A stretch of DNA of 7,615 nt. Origin: an uncultured Bacilli bacterium. Lineage in GTDB: Bacteria > Bacillota_I > Bacilli_A > RF39 > UBA660. Under the pieces are notes generated by a model. The model made no database searches, was not told the DNA's origin, and was given only the letters and a program-made list of their open reading frames with translations. Shown here one piece after another: positions 1 through 5,295 of the stretch (position 1 is its first letter; each line of letters starts with the position of its first letter). The stretch is taken from assembly GCA_948801035.1 (NCBI GenBank), contig CAQHJP010000018.1, positions 1 through 7,615 on the forward strand, given 5' to 3'. Position numbers and translations under genes: made by a program.

Positions 1-29
1 TTTTTAAAACATAAAAATATTTAATAAAA

Positions 30-659
30 TTATCTTATAAATGATATTAAATTTTTTAATATATTAGGAATTACATAAGATGAATAAATGCTATTTATTA
101 AGTTAGAAAACAAACAAATAAAGAGTATTATCAAATATTTATTTATCATAAATTTAAAATCTACAGTTTTTTTCTTAAAAACAGAATAAATCATTTTAAT
201 TGAAAAAGATATGGAGTACATGACTAATATAGCTGTTATGATAACATTTATTACTTCAAATGGAAAAATATAAATAGTTGCAAATAAAATTCCTCTTAAT
301 TTAAAAGTATTTAAAATACATCCTATAGTAAAACCTAATATAAAAGTTTTAGAAAAATAAATAAAAATTATAATTGGAAGTCCAATTACAGATATACCTA
401 ATAGCCATATTAAAATGACTTGTAAAATATTTGTTATAAAATTTGATTTAAAAGCATTAAAATAATCTAAAGTATTATTTTCAATGTTGGTTAAAAAAGT
501 ATTTAAATGTTCATTTACAAGTAATTCGTCTGAACTATTTAAAATTGTAGAAAATATAGAACCTGATATTAATCCTACTAACAAAAGTACTAATAAAAAT
601 ATTATTAAATTCTTGTCCAATTTTATTTTTGATTTTACTGTGTGTATTACTTTTTTCAT
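30..659 (-). CDS. spoIIM: Stage II sporulation protein M-like membrane protein
   Basis: The 209-residue product is a multi-pass membrane protein. Hydrophobic segments lie at about residues 17-40, 74-115 (probably two passes), 122-152 and 170-192. A polar stretch at about 41-73, between the first two, would be a loop. Length, a basic N-terminus, a first helix ending in a Gly/Ser-rich turn (GLISGSIF) and a Pro-containing helix near residues 128-140 fit the SpoIIM/DUF95 family. In Bacillus, SpoIIM joins SpoIID and SpoIIP in the peptidoglycan-remodelling complex that drives forespore engulfment. The start is set by AGGAGG four bases before the ATG. The gene is divergent from the 747-836 miniprotein across an AT-only gap; I see no convincing promoter there, so sporulation-sigma control is only a guess. 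No terminator is visible in the 29 bases left downstream. Another small integral membrane protein of the same broad family is possible. Confidence 0.75.
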   Translation of the reverse strand: MKKVIHTVKSKIKLDKNLIIFLLVLLLVGLISGSIFSTILNSSDELLVNEHLNTFLTNIENNTLDYFNAFKSNFITNILQVILIWLLGISVIGLPIIIFIYFSKTFILGFTIGCILNTFKLRGILFATIYIFPFEVINVIITAILVMYSISFSIKMIYSVFKKKTVDFKFMINKYLIILFICLFSNLINSIYSSYVIPNILKNLISFIR

Positions 660-746
660 ATATCCTCCTAATTAACTATATTTTAAATATATGAAATTAT
701 TCCAAAAATTATAAAAATATATTATAATTATATAAGAGGTGAATAC

Positions 747-836
747 ATGAAAAACGAAAAAGTTGGTAAAGTTATAGCAATTATAATGCTTTTGATTATG
801 TTATTTAGTTTAGTAGCAAGTTTAATATTAGTATAA
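747..836 (+). CDS. Prli42/DUF4044-like single-pass membrane miniprotein
   Basis: This is a 29-codon gene with a strong ribosome binding site (AGAGGTG, five bases before the ATG) and its own intrinsic terminator overlapping the stop, so it looks like a real single-gene unit. The product has a short basic N-terminus (MKNEKVGKV) followed by one membrane helix at about residues 9-28 built from Ile, Leu, Met, Val and small residues. The pattern K-V-x-K-V-[IV] followed by a Met/Leu-rich helix with a central Ser resembles Prli42, the roughly 31-residue Listeria protein that anchors the stressosome to the membrane, and the related DUF4044 miniproteins. The resemblance is judged by eye on a very short sequence, so the function is inference; no stressosome gene is visible nearby. 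It is divergent from spoIIM and convergent with the large RNA at 864-1474. Confidence 0.7.
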   Translation: MKNEKVGKVIAIIMLLIMLFSLVASLILV

Positions 837-857
837 GATTGATAAAATCTTTTTTTT
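835..857 (+). terminator. Intrinsic terminator of the miniprotein gene
   Basis: AAGATT (835-840) and AATCTT (846-851) pair around a GATAA loop and run into a T tract to 857. The stem begins inside the stop codon of the miniprotein gene. It faces the terminator of the minus-strand RNA, so the two transcripts end tail to tail within about 10 bases. Confidence 0.7.
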
Positions 858-863
858 ATACAT

Positions 864-888
864 AAAAAAAGGATTATTCATCCATTTT
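864..888 (-). terminator. Intrinsic terminator of the large noncoding RNA
   Basis: Read on the minus strand, GGAT, loop GAATA and ATCC (plus 883 to 871) are followed directly by seven T (plus 870-864). An AAAA upstream can pair with the first Ts after one mismatch. This sets the 3' end of the RNA gene and supports minus-strand transcription. Confidence 0.65.
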
Positions 889-1474
889 ATGATTAGGCAT
901 ATAATATAGTTAACTTTACGTCTTTAGGTCAAGTAGGATTTCCCTAGATTTTACTTTCCGTTTCCAGATTAGCCGTTCCCATTTAAAAAATCTAATGATA
1001 TGTTTCCATATTCATGACTTGATTGCCACTTAGTACGTACCATAATCCTATATTATCACTCTAGGAAATTTCTTCACCAGAATAATTATTGTTAATTCTT
1101 TTTTGCAATAAATGTTTCAAAACGCAATACCATATTATTTATAGCTATTAAATAACATAGTTTATCATTTATTCCCATTTATCACTCAAGACAAGCTACT
1201 CTACTCATAACTTTCGCCACATAGTAGGTTTAATCCTAAATCGTTAAAAGTCCATCAACTTAATTAGTGTATAGGCTCATAACAAGTTTAGGTCTCCCAA
1301 GTAAATGGGTCAGTAATCGCATGCCATTGCGGTTGCCCATATACTCATACCTTCCAGCATTCACCCCAAACTGGGCGTAAGAAGCAAACACAAGAAGTTT
1401 CACAGATGTGCTCTATTAATGGTCTTTTAGTCCCATCCTCACAATAATATACTGACTAGAATAATGTGCCTTCA
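864..1474 (-). ncRNA. Large structured noncoding RNA, about 610 nt, ROOL-like candidate
   Basis: The block has no meaningful ORF yet is richer in G and C than its flanks and full of hairpins. On the minus strand a consensus promoter lies at 1480-1511 and an intrinsic terminator at 864-888. Just inside both ends, AGGCA (RNA 5' side, plus 1471-1467) can pair with UGCCU (plus 899-895), continued by AU pairs, so the ends close the molecule. Local hairpins by plus coordinates: 1318-1331 (CGCA/UGCG), 1296-1309 (CCCA/UGGG), 1201-1227 (CUACU/AGUAG with an inner stem capped by GAAA), 1079-1099 (AGAAU/AUUCU), 1046-1066 (UCCUA/UAGGA), 995-1015 (AUAUG-GAAA-CAUAU with a bulge) and 934-946 (UAGG/CCUA). The core from 895 to 1471 is about 577 nt. 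Size, terminal pairing, many GNRA-capped stems and stand-alone transcription match what is known of ROOL, large RNAs of Bacillota and phages that form cage-like multimers. OLE (about 600 nt) or an undescribed class remain possible. The RNA identity is well supported, the class name only moderately. Confidence 0.72.
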
Positions 1475-1479
1475 CAAAC

Positions 1480-1511
1480 ATTATATTAACATATTTATTA
1501 AAATGTGTCAA
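1480..1511 (-). promoter_or_regulatory. Sigma-A type promoter of the large noncoding RNA
   Basis: On the minus strand a perfect TTGACA (plus 1511-1506) is followed after 17 bases by TAATAT (1488-1483), overlapping a perfect TATAAT (1485-1480, 20-base spacing). Transcription should start near 1473-1476, just before the 5' closing helix. It is divergent from the tagO promoter. Confidence 0.7.
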
Positions 1512-1551
1512 TTTTACTATCAATAAATTATATTCAAAATATTAATAATTA

Positions 1552-1580
1552 TTTACTAAAATTTGTTTTAATGATAAAAT
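1552..1580 (+). promoter_or_regulatory. Putative tagO promoter
   Basis: TTTACT (1552-1557), a 17-base spacer and TAAAAT (1575-1580) preceded by TGA form an extended -10 promoter. The predicted start near 1587 leaves only about 10 bases before the ATG at 1597, with AGGTGA at 1587-1592 as ribosome site. That leader is very short, so the true start may be further upstream. Confidence 0.4.
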
Positions 1581-1596
1581 TAAATCAGGTGATTAT

Positions 1597-2628
1597 ATGA
1601 AATCAATTTTAAGTACAATATTAATTACAATTTCTTGTTTTTTAGTTGTATGCATAGTAGTGCCTATAGTAAAAAAAATGGCCATTCATATTAATGCTTT
1701 AGATATTCCAGATAAAAGGAAAGTACATAAATCCCCTACTGCCCGCTTAGGTGGTATTGCTATATTTATAGGATTTTTATTTGGATATATGTTTTTTTTA
1801 AAACAAAGTAGAGTTTTAGATGCTGTTTTGATAGGAAGTTTTTTATTAGTATTAACAGGTTTAATTGATGATATAAAACCACTTAAAGCCAAATATCAAT
1901 TCATTATGCAATTAATTGCTTCTTTAATACTTGTATTTTATGGCGATTTAGTTTTAGAAACAGTTAATATATTTAATACAAGTATAAACTTTGGCATATT
2001 TTCATATCCAATAACAATATTTTTAATACTTTCATGTATTAATTGTATGAATTTTATAGATGGACTTGATGGTTTAGCAGCTGGAATTAGTAGTATATAT
2101 TTTACAACTACTGGTGTTATTTCTATATGCCTAGCAGCTGGAACTTTTGATTATACATTATGCTTTATAATGCTTGGATGTTGTTTAGGTTTTTTAACTT
2201 ATAATTTTTATCCAGCAAAAATATTTATGGGAAATGATGGTAGCATGCTAATAGGTTATATTATATCAGTTATTACTCTTCATGGATTTAAAAATGTAAC
2301 ACTTACTTCATTTTTTATTCCATTTATGATACTTGCAATACCATTTTTAGATACACTATTTGCAATACTTAGAAGATATTTTAAAGGTGAAGAAATTACT
2401 AAACCAGATAAATTTCATGTTCATCATCAATTATTAAATTTAAATTTATCGCATAAAATGACTGTTATAATAATATGGTTAATAGATGCATTATTTGCTT
2501 TAGCAAGTGCTATATGTGTGCTTGTAGATGCTACTTTAGGATATATAATATATGTGATACTTTTGATTTTAGTAATAATATTCATTTTAAAAACTAATAT
2601 TATATTTGATTTCAAAAAAACTATTTAA
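1597..2628 (+). CDS. tagO: Undecaprenyl-phosphate GlcNAc-1-phosphate transferase (TagO/WecA family)
   Basis: This 343-residue polytopic enzyme transfers a sugar-1-phosphate, expected to be GlcNAc-1-P from UDP-GlcNAc, to undecaprenyl phosphate at the inner membrane face. That is the first step of wall teichoic acid or related glycopolymer synthesis. Visible hallmarks are a cytosolic DKRKVHKSPTARLGG segment (about 39-53), the Asp-Asp pair D91-D92 in GLIDDIKPLKAK, NFIDGLDGLAAG (152-163, with D155 and D158), FMGNDGSM (210-217) and the His-rich loop HVHHQLL (274-280) typical of TagO/WecA rather than MraY. About ten hydrophobic segments separate these loops. Length fits the family. AGGTGA lies five bases before the start. 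The gene stands alone, divergent from the large RNA and ending in a shared bidirectional terminator, so no partner glycosyltransferase identifies the polymer. The enzyme family is near certain; the exact sugar donor is inferred. Confidence 0.93.
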   Translation: MKSILSTILITISCFLVVCIVVPIVKKMAIHINALDIPDKRKVHKSPTARLGGIAIFIGFLFGYMFFLKQSRVLDAVLIGSFLLVLTGLIDDIKPLKAKYQFIMQLIASLILVFYGDLVLETVNIFNTSINFGIFSYPITIFLILSCINCMNFIDGLDGLAAGISSIYFTTTGVISICLAAGTFDYTLCFIMLGCCLGFLTYNFYPAKIFMGNDGSMLIGYIISVITLHGFKNVTLTSFFIPFMILAIPFLDTLFAILRRYFKGEEITKPDKFHVHHQLLNLNLSHKMTVIIIWLIDALFALASAICVLVDATLGYIIYVILLILVIIFILKTNIIFDFKKTI

Positions 2629-2646
2629 ATTTTTAAATAGTTTTTT
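2614..2646. terminator. Bidirectional terminator between tagO and the coat genes
   Basis: CTATTTAAA (2621-2629) and TTTAAATAG (2632-2640) form a near-perfect stem, flanked by seven A on the left and six T on the right, so it works in both directions. It contains the tagO stop codon and abuts the stop of the convergent gene at 2645. Confidence 0.8.
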
Positions 2647-2953
2647 AGTTTAAATTGTTTAATTCATTATTTAACATAGTAATTTTACTATTTATTTTAG
2701 TACTACCAGCAGTTTCTAGACTATACCAACCATTTTTAAACATTAGTTCATATACTTCTCTTTGAAGTGTACTATATTTATTAAACATATCTTTATATTT
2801 ATCATATAAATTTTCACAACTTGCTTCTGTTAGTGCCACAACATAGTTTTTGGACATTTCTTTTAAACATGATAATGTTTGATTCATATAGTCTTTATCA
2901 TTTAATTCTATACCAGTAGGCACTTCAGTTTTTGGATTATTAATTTGAGCCAT
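2645..2953 (-). CDS. CotF-type spore coat protein
   Basis: The product is a small soluble 102-residue protein. Residues about 20-80 form the Coat F helical pattern: a methionine- and Cys-containing first helix, then ALTEASCENLYDKY (about 40-53) and REVYELMFKNGWYSLETA (65-82). The xxxMxxxGWYxxE ending is the clearest CotF signature. These proteins are made in the mother cell and deposited on the spore surface in Bacillus and Clostridium; the precise role here is unknown. The start lies within the end of the upstream gene at 2940-3164 (14-base overlap), with AAAGGGG about five bases before the ATG, so the two are probably translationally coupled and may act together. The last 15 or so residues are Asn-rich and poorly conserved looking. 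The family call is strong; naming it CotF itself would overreach. Confidence 0.82.
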   Translation of the reverse strand: MAQINNPKTEVPTGIELNDKDYMNQTLSCLKEMSKNYVVALTEASCENLYDKYKDMFNKYSTLQREVYELMFKNGWYSLETAGSTKINSKITMLNNELNNLN

Positions 2954-3164
2954 TGCTACCCCTTTCTAAGATATTTAAAATCTTTTTCATTGACTCTAAA
3001 TATACATCGCTTACACGTTTAAGCATTTTTTTAATATCTTTATCTATAACATTATTAATACTGTTATTAATATGTTTATATGCAACTAAATTCCACTGAA
3101 ACATATCTGATAAATAATCTAAATCTTTACTGCTTATAATATTAGGTACTTTACTATAATTCAT
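2940..3164 (-). CDS. Small spore coat-related protein, CotF partner
   Basis: The product is a 74-residue, mostly helical protein. The segment from about residue 12 to 70, including SSKDLDYLSDMFQWNLVAYK and the second helix VSDVYLESMKKILNIL, resembles the short companion proteins encoded directly before CotF-like proteins in spore formers. Those share the pattern of acidic residues, an aromatic, N-x-x-A, a long gap, then H/Y-x-x-x-x-x-x-IL. The start is fixed by AGGAGG eight bases before the ATG. It overlaps the next gene by 14 bases, forming a two-gene unit that ends at the 2614-2646 terminator. No consensus sigma-A promoter is visible in the 50 bases upstream, which would suit sporulation-sigma control, but I do not see a clear sigma-E or sigma-K site either. 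Coat function is inferred from neighbour and family pattern. Confidence 0.68.
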   Translation of the reverse strand: MNYSKVPNIISSKDLDYLSDMFQWNLVAYKHINNSINNVIDKDIKKMLKRVSDVYLESMKKILNILERGSNGSN

Positions 3165-3213
3165 TTAATTATCCCTCCTATTTTATTATGATAATTATTT
3201 CAAATAATATACA

Positions 3214-3242
3214 TAATAAAAAAAGGCATTAAATACCTTTTC
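3214..3242 (-). terminator. Intrinsic terminator after the recombinase remnant
   Basis: On the minus strand GGTAT, loop TTA and ATGCC (plus 3236 to 3224) pair with one G-T. An A tract before and a T tract after (plus 3223-3217) complete it. The second in-frame stop of the recombinase remnant lies in this hairpin. It separates the mobile-element debris from the coat genes. Confidence 0.7.
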
Positions 3243-3528
3243 CTTCATATTTTGATAATTCCTTTAGAATCTTCTTGTGATTGATCTTTTTTAACTATAT
3301 TTTCAATAGTTCAATATGAATGTTCCTCACCATTTCTTGGTAAGCAGGTCTTTTATCGTTTTTAGCACTTATTCCAGCATCTTTATAGACTTTATAGATA
3401 GAATATCTTTTAAACTGACAAAACTCTTTTAATCTATCTTCTTGTTCTTGTAAACTAAAACCCTCACGACTTTGTTCTTCAGTGCTTACTCTCACATATA
3501 TACCAGCAATTTTATTAGTTTCATTCAT
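3229..3528 (-). pseudogene. Remnant of a large serine recombinase (N-terminal part only)
   Basis: The first 77 codons (3295-3528) match the start of the resolvase/invertase catalytic domain of large serine recombinases: AGIYVRVSTEEQ with the nucleophile Ser at residue 15 of this start, then GFSLQEQEDRLKEF and the segment YKVYKDAGISAKNDKRPAYQEM. After about residue 68 the similarity ends abruptly and a TAG follows. The same frame stays open for 21 more codons past the TAG to a TAA at 3229, inside the terminator hairpin. The rest of the catalytic domain, the recombinase domain and the zinc-ribbon/coiled-coil part are missing (intact members are about 450-550 residues), so this is a deletion relic without expected activity. 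The start and ribosome site (AAAGGAGG) are still perfect, as is a likely promoter, so a short peptide may still be made. It marks a former prophage or integrative element. Confidence 0.85.
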
Positions 3529-3552
3529 AAGTTTTCCTCCTTTTGATAAACT

Positions 3553-3580
3553 ATTTTATCATTTTTTCTATAAATTACAA
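3553..3580 (-). promoter_or_regulatory. Putative promoter and operator of the recombinase remnant
   Basis: On the minus strand TTGTAA (plus 3580-3575), a 16-base spacer and TAAAAT (3558-3553) preceded by TGA form an extended -10 promoter 25 bases before the start codon. The -10 lies in an inverted repeat, TGATAA/TTATCA (3544-3549 and 3556-3561), which could be an operator. Confidence 0.45.
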
Positions 3581-3590
3581 TAAACTAAAA

Positions 3591-3610
3591 AGTAAACTAT
3601 ATTGTACACT
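3591..3610. repeat. Imperfect palindrome upstream of the recombinase remnant
   Basis: The 20 bases here match their own reverse complement at 14 positions (AGT at one end, ACT at the other, ATAT in the centre). They sit between the recombinase remnant and the next gene, where serine-integrase attachment sites or repressor operators often lie. Function unproven. Confidence 0.35.
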
Positions 3611-3892
3611 AATTTGCTTTTAAGTATTCTTCTAAATCTTTGAATTTAATTTTTTTATTATACCCATTTATAAATATGTTATCACATTCATCAAATAACA
3701 AGTAATCATTACCATTAACTTTTAAAATATGTAGCTTTGCATAGGCAATATTAGTATTTTTAATATTAATACCCCTGCCATTAATCAATTCGTACTTAAC
3801 ACAAGCAATCTGCATATCATATCTACTTTCTTTCTTAATTCTTCGCTTATAACAAGTTCTTTAGTTTCTATTGTCATATATATATCACTCAT
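3609..3892 (-). pseudogene. Frameshifted small gene of unknown function (mobile-element debris)
   Basis: I do not recognise this gene. A start at 3892 (or an in-frame ATG at 3877), preceded by AAAGGAAAGG, opens a frame beginning MSDIYMTIETKELVISEELRK that stops at 3785. A different frame, open across the same A-rich stretch, carries IKKESRYDMQIACVKYELI and continues to a TAG at 3609, ending in FKDLEEYLKAN. Joining the two near the AAGAAAGAAAG run (about 3830-3840) gives one plausible protein of about 90 residues, so a one-step frameshift is the simplest reading. Alternatively the 68-residue ORF starting at 3815 is a gene of its own, but I see no good ribosome site for it. The central part alternates hydrophobic and polar residues like a small beta-rich domain, with a helical end. 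Its position between tRNA-Arg and a broken recombinase suggests it belonged to the same lost element. Confidence 0.5.
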
Positions 3893-3909
3893 CCTTTCCT
3901 TTGAATAAC

Positions 3910-3933
3910 AAAAAAAACTAACATTTCTGTTAG
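3910..3933 (-). terminator. Intrinsic terminator after tRNA-Arg
   Basis: On the minus strand CTAACA, loop GAAA and TGTTAG (plus 3933-3918) form a 6-bp stem followed by eight T (plus 3917-3910). It ends the tRNA transcript about 42-65 bases after the CCA end and just before the frameshifted gene. Confidence 0.8.
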
Positions 3934-3946
3934 TAATCTATTACTT

Positions 3947-3963
3947 ACTCGAAAAGTTCGAGT
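3947..3963. repeat. Seven-base-pair inverted repeat downstream of the tRNA
   Basis: ACTCGAA (3947-3953) and TTCGAGT (3957-3963) are perfect inverted copies around a 3-base spacer, between the tRNA 3' end and the terminator. In RNA it forms a stable hairpin in the tRNA trailer, perhaps a 3' processing guide. No T tract follows, so it is not itself a terminator. Confidence 0.6.
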
Positions 3964-3974
3964 TATAATTAATA

Positions 3975-4050
3975 TGGTGTTCCCGAGCGGATTCGAACCG
4001 CTAGTTGTCCCTTAGGAGGGGACTGTTTTATCCGACTAAACTACAGGAAC
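3975..4050 (-). tRNA. tRNA-Arg, anticodon CCU, with encoded CCA
   Basis: The minus strand folds into a full cloverleaf. The acceptor stem is GTTCCTG/CGGGAAC (one G-T), the D stem GTTT/AAAC and the anticodon stem GTCCC/GGGAC with loop CTCCTAA (anticodon CCT, reading AGG). The T stem is AGCGG/CCGCT around TTCGAAT, followed by discriminator A and a genomic CCA at 3977-3975. AGG is the rarer Arg codon in such AT-rich genomes, so this is a minor isoacceptor, probably single copy. It has its own promoter and terminator. The gene looks intact despite the mobile-element debris directly downstream. Confidence 0.97.
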
Positions 4051-4058
4051 ATAATATA

Positions 4059-4067
4059 ATTATATCA
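4059..4067 (-). promoter_or_regulatory. Extended -10 promoter of tRNA-Arg
   Basis: TGATATAAT on the minus strand (plus 4067-4059) is a perfect extended -10. Transcription would start near 4051-4052, one or two bases before the mature tRNA, so almost no 5' leader is made. A clear -35 is not visible, since that position falls in the upstream terminator. Confidence 0.6.
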
Positions 4068-4070
4068 TAA

Positions 4071-4098
4071 TAAAAAACTGATATCAATTCAATCAGTT
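4071..4098 (-). terminator. Intrinsic terminator of the HD-domain gene
   Basis: On the minus strand AACTGAT (plus 4098-4092) and ATCAGTT (4082-4076) pair, with the T tract at 4077-4072. The stem overlaps the stop codon of the HD gene by two bases. Confidence 0.75.
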
Positions 4099-4591
4099 AT
4101 TTAATAAAATTTAAAAATAATATTATAAATAAATTAGTTATGTATCTTAATTTATAACATGTACTAAATATAAATTCTTTAAAAAATATTAATTTATCAT
4201 ATATAGTAACCACCCAACTCTCCCTATCTTTAGGAAGTGTAAAATTAATTGGGAACATATGAGATCTTATTATTTTTGCTTCTTTTTCAGTTATATTAAA
4301 TTTTTCTTTTGAATTTTCAACTGCTAATACAGGATGAGTAAAAGTTGCTTTAAATCTATCATATATAGTAGCATCAGTATTATCAAAAAAATCATGTAAA
4401 AGTCCTGCAATTGCAACACTTTCATAATCTAATTTATTTTTTTTAGCAAATTTATAAGCTTTATAAGATACAGATAAACAGTGTTCATATCTATTTGTTC
4501 CATGTTGAGTACAATTTTTCAAATTTTTAAAATCAACAGAATCTAATATATTTGATACTATATTTAAATATTCATCATCATAAGTTTTCAT
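4097..4591 (-). CDS. HD-domain metal-dependent phosphohydrolase
   Basis: The 164-residue cytosolic protein carries a complete HD metal-site set: H37 (YEHCLSVS), the H66-D67 doublet (GLLHDFF), H86 (FTHPVLA), H111 (IRSHMFP) and D132 (TIYDKL). The segment RSHMFPINFTLPKDRESWVVTIYDK is typical of a widespread family of small uncharacterised HD proteins in Bacillota, here of normal length. HD proteins hydrolyse phosphate esters, often nucleotides, with a mono- or di-metal centre; the substrate cannot be told from sequence. The last 20 residues are unusually hydrophobic (about 145-163) but fit this family's C-terminal helix. It has its own promoter and terminator, so it is a single-gene unit rather than part of the sigH operon above it. 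AGAGGTG precedes the ATG by six bases. Confidence 0.83.
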   Translation of the reverse strand: MKTYDDEYLNIVSNILDSVDFKNLKNCTQHGTNRYEHCLSVSYKAYKFAKKNKLDYESVAIAGLLHDFFDNTDATIYDRFKATFTHPVLAVENSKEKFNITEKEAKIIRSHMFPINFTLPKDRESWVVTIYDKLIFFKEFIFSTCYKLRYITNLFIILFLNFIK

Positions 4592-4615
4592 TTAAAACAC
4601 CTCTAGTATGTAATA

Positions 4616-4644
4616 AGTATACCACATTATAAGTTTATGTTCAA
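4616..4644 (-). promoter_or_regulatory. Sigma-A type promoter of the HD-domain gene
   Basis: On the minus strand TTGAAC (plus 4644-4639), exactly 17 bases and TATACT (4621-4616) form a good housekeeping promoter, with a start expected near 4609, about 18 bases before the ATG and just ahead of AGAGGTG. Confidence 0.65.
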
Positions 4645-4673
4645 AATAATAATATAATTATTTAAAAAATACT

Positions 4674-4706
4674 AAAAAAAAATAGATATTTTTAAAATAT
4701 CTATTT
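4674..4706 (-). terminator. Intrinsic terminator of the rbgA-sigH operon
   Basis: On the minus strand AATAGATAT (plus 4705-4697) pairs with ATATCTATT (4689-4681) and runs into a long T tract (4680-4674). The sigH stop codon TAG lies inside the stem. Confidence 0.75.
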
Positions 4707-5294
4707 AATAATTTTTTTAAATTTTAATTTTATTCTTTGTACACAATTATCTATTGATTTTATATCTCTATTTAAAATTTCAGCAATTTCTTTTACCTTA
4801 AAACCTTTTAATTTATACTCTAATACTTCTTTTTCTTTTTCACTTAAACTATTTTTTAATTTTTCTATTAAATCTTTTTCTGCTTCAAAATCAATTATCA
4901 TGTCAGAAGGATTATTTGAATTATCAGCTAAGTAAAGATCTATAGGTTTTTCTAAATCATCTTCTAAAGATACATATTCATTTAATATTTTGTTTTTATA
5001 AGTTTTAGAGCTTTTTATTAAATTGTTCATTTTTCTTTCTATACAAAGTTTTGCATATGTTCCAAAATTTGCATCTAATTCATCTCTAAAACTATTTATT
5101 GCATCGTTAAGGGCGAGCAATCCTTCTTGTATAAAATCATTCAAATCAAAGCCACCTTTAGAGTTTTTAATATACTTTTTAGCTAAAGAAACTATTAAAG
5201 GCCTATATTTATATAATAATATTTCATTTGCTTCTTCACTACAACTATAAATTTGATCTAAAAGTTCATAATCATTAAATTCTTTGTAATTCAT
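4701..5294 (-). CDS. sigH: RNA polymerase sigma-H-like factor
   Basis: The 197-residue sigma-70 family protein lacks regions 1 and most of 3. Region 2 spans about 24-100, with the core-binding DLNDFIQEGLLAL (50-62) and the -10 recognition helix FGTYAKLCIERKMNNLIKSS (78-97). Region 4 follows at about 148-192, with SEKEKEVLEYKLKGFKVKEIAEIL and the helix-turn-helix. It lies directly behind mrnC and rlmB as sigH does in Bacillus, which favours SigH (Spo0H), the transition-phase and sporulation-onset sigma factor, over another alternative sigma. I take the start at 5294 because AAGGAG lies five bases before it; the in-frame ATG 18 bases upstream has no such site and lies inside rlmB. Only one base separates it from the rlmB stop. 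It is about 20 residues shorter than the Bacillus protein. The usual rae1/yacP gene between rlmB and sigH is absent. Confidence 0.88.
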   Translation of the reverse strand: MNYKEFNDYELLDQIYSCSEEANEILLYKYRPLIVSLAKKYIKNSKGGFDLNDFIQEGLLALNDAINSFRDELDANFGTYAKLCIERKMNNLIKSSKTYKNKILNEYVSLEDDLEKPIDLYLADNSNNPSDMIIDFEAEKDLIEKLKNSLSEKEKEVLEYKLKGFKVKEIAEILNRDIKSIDNCVQRIKLKFKKIIK

Positions 5295-5295
5295 T

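Noticed and set aside
484..675. Plus-strand ORF of 63 codons
   Set aside because: It lies antisense inside spoIIM, without ribosome site or recognisable product. The same holds for antisense ORFs at 1686-1892, 2427-2615, 5023-5250 and 5531-5713.
864..1474. RNase P RNA, tmRNA, group I or group II intron in the noncoding block
   Set aside because: I looked for the conserved RNase P and tmRNA sequence blocks and for a group II domain V-like hairpin and saw none. Size and the dedicated promoter and terminator also argue against an intron.
864..1474. OLE RNA
   Set aside because: The length is close, but no OLE-associated membrane protein gene or the usual isoprenoid/exonuclease neighbours are present, so ROOL-like is preferred. 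Not excluded without a covariance search.
3975..4050. tRNA-Arg as the attachment site of the broken recombinase
   Set aside because: tRNA targeting is typical of tyrosine integrases, the remnant is a serine recombinase, and I see no repeated copy of the tRNA 3' end in the window.
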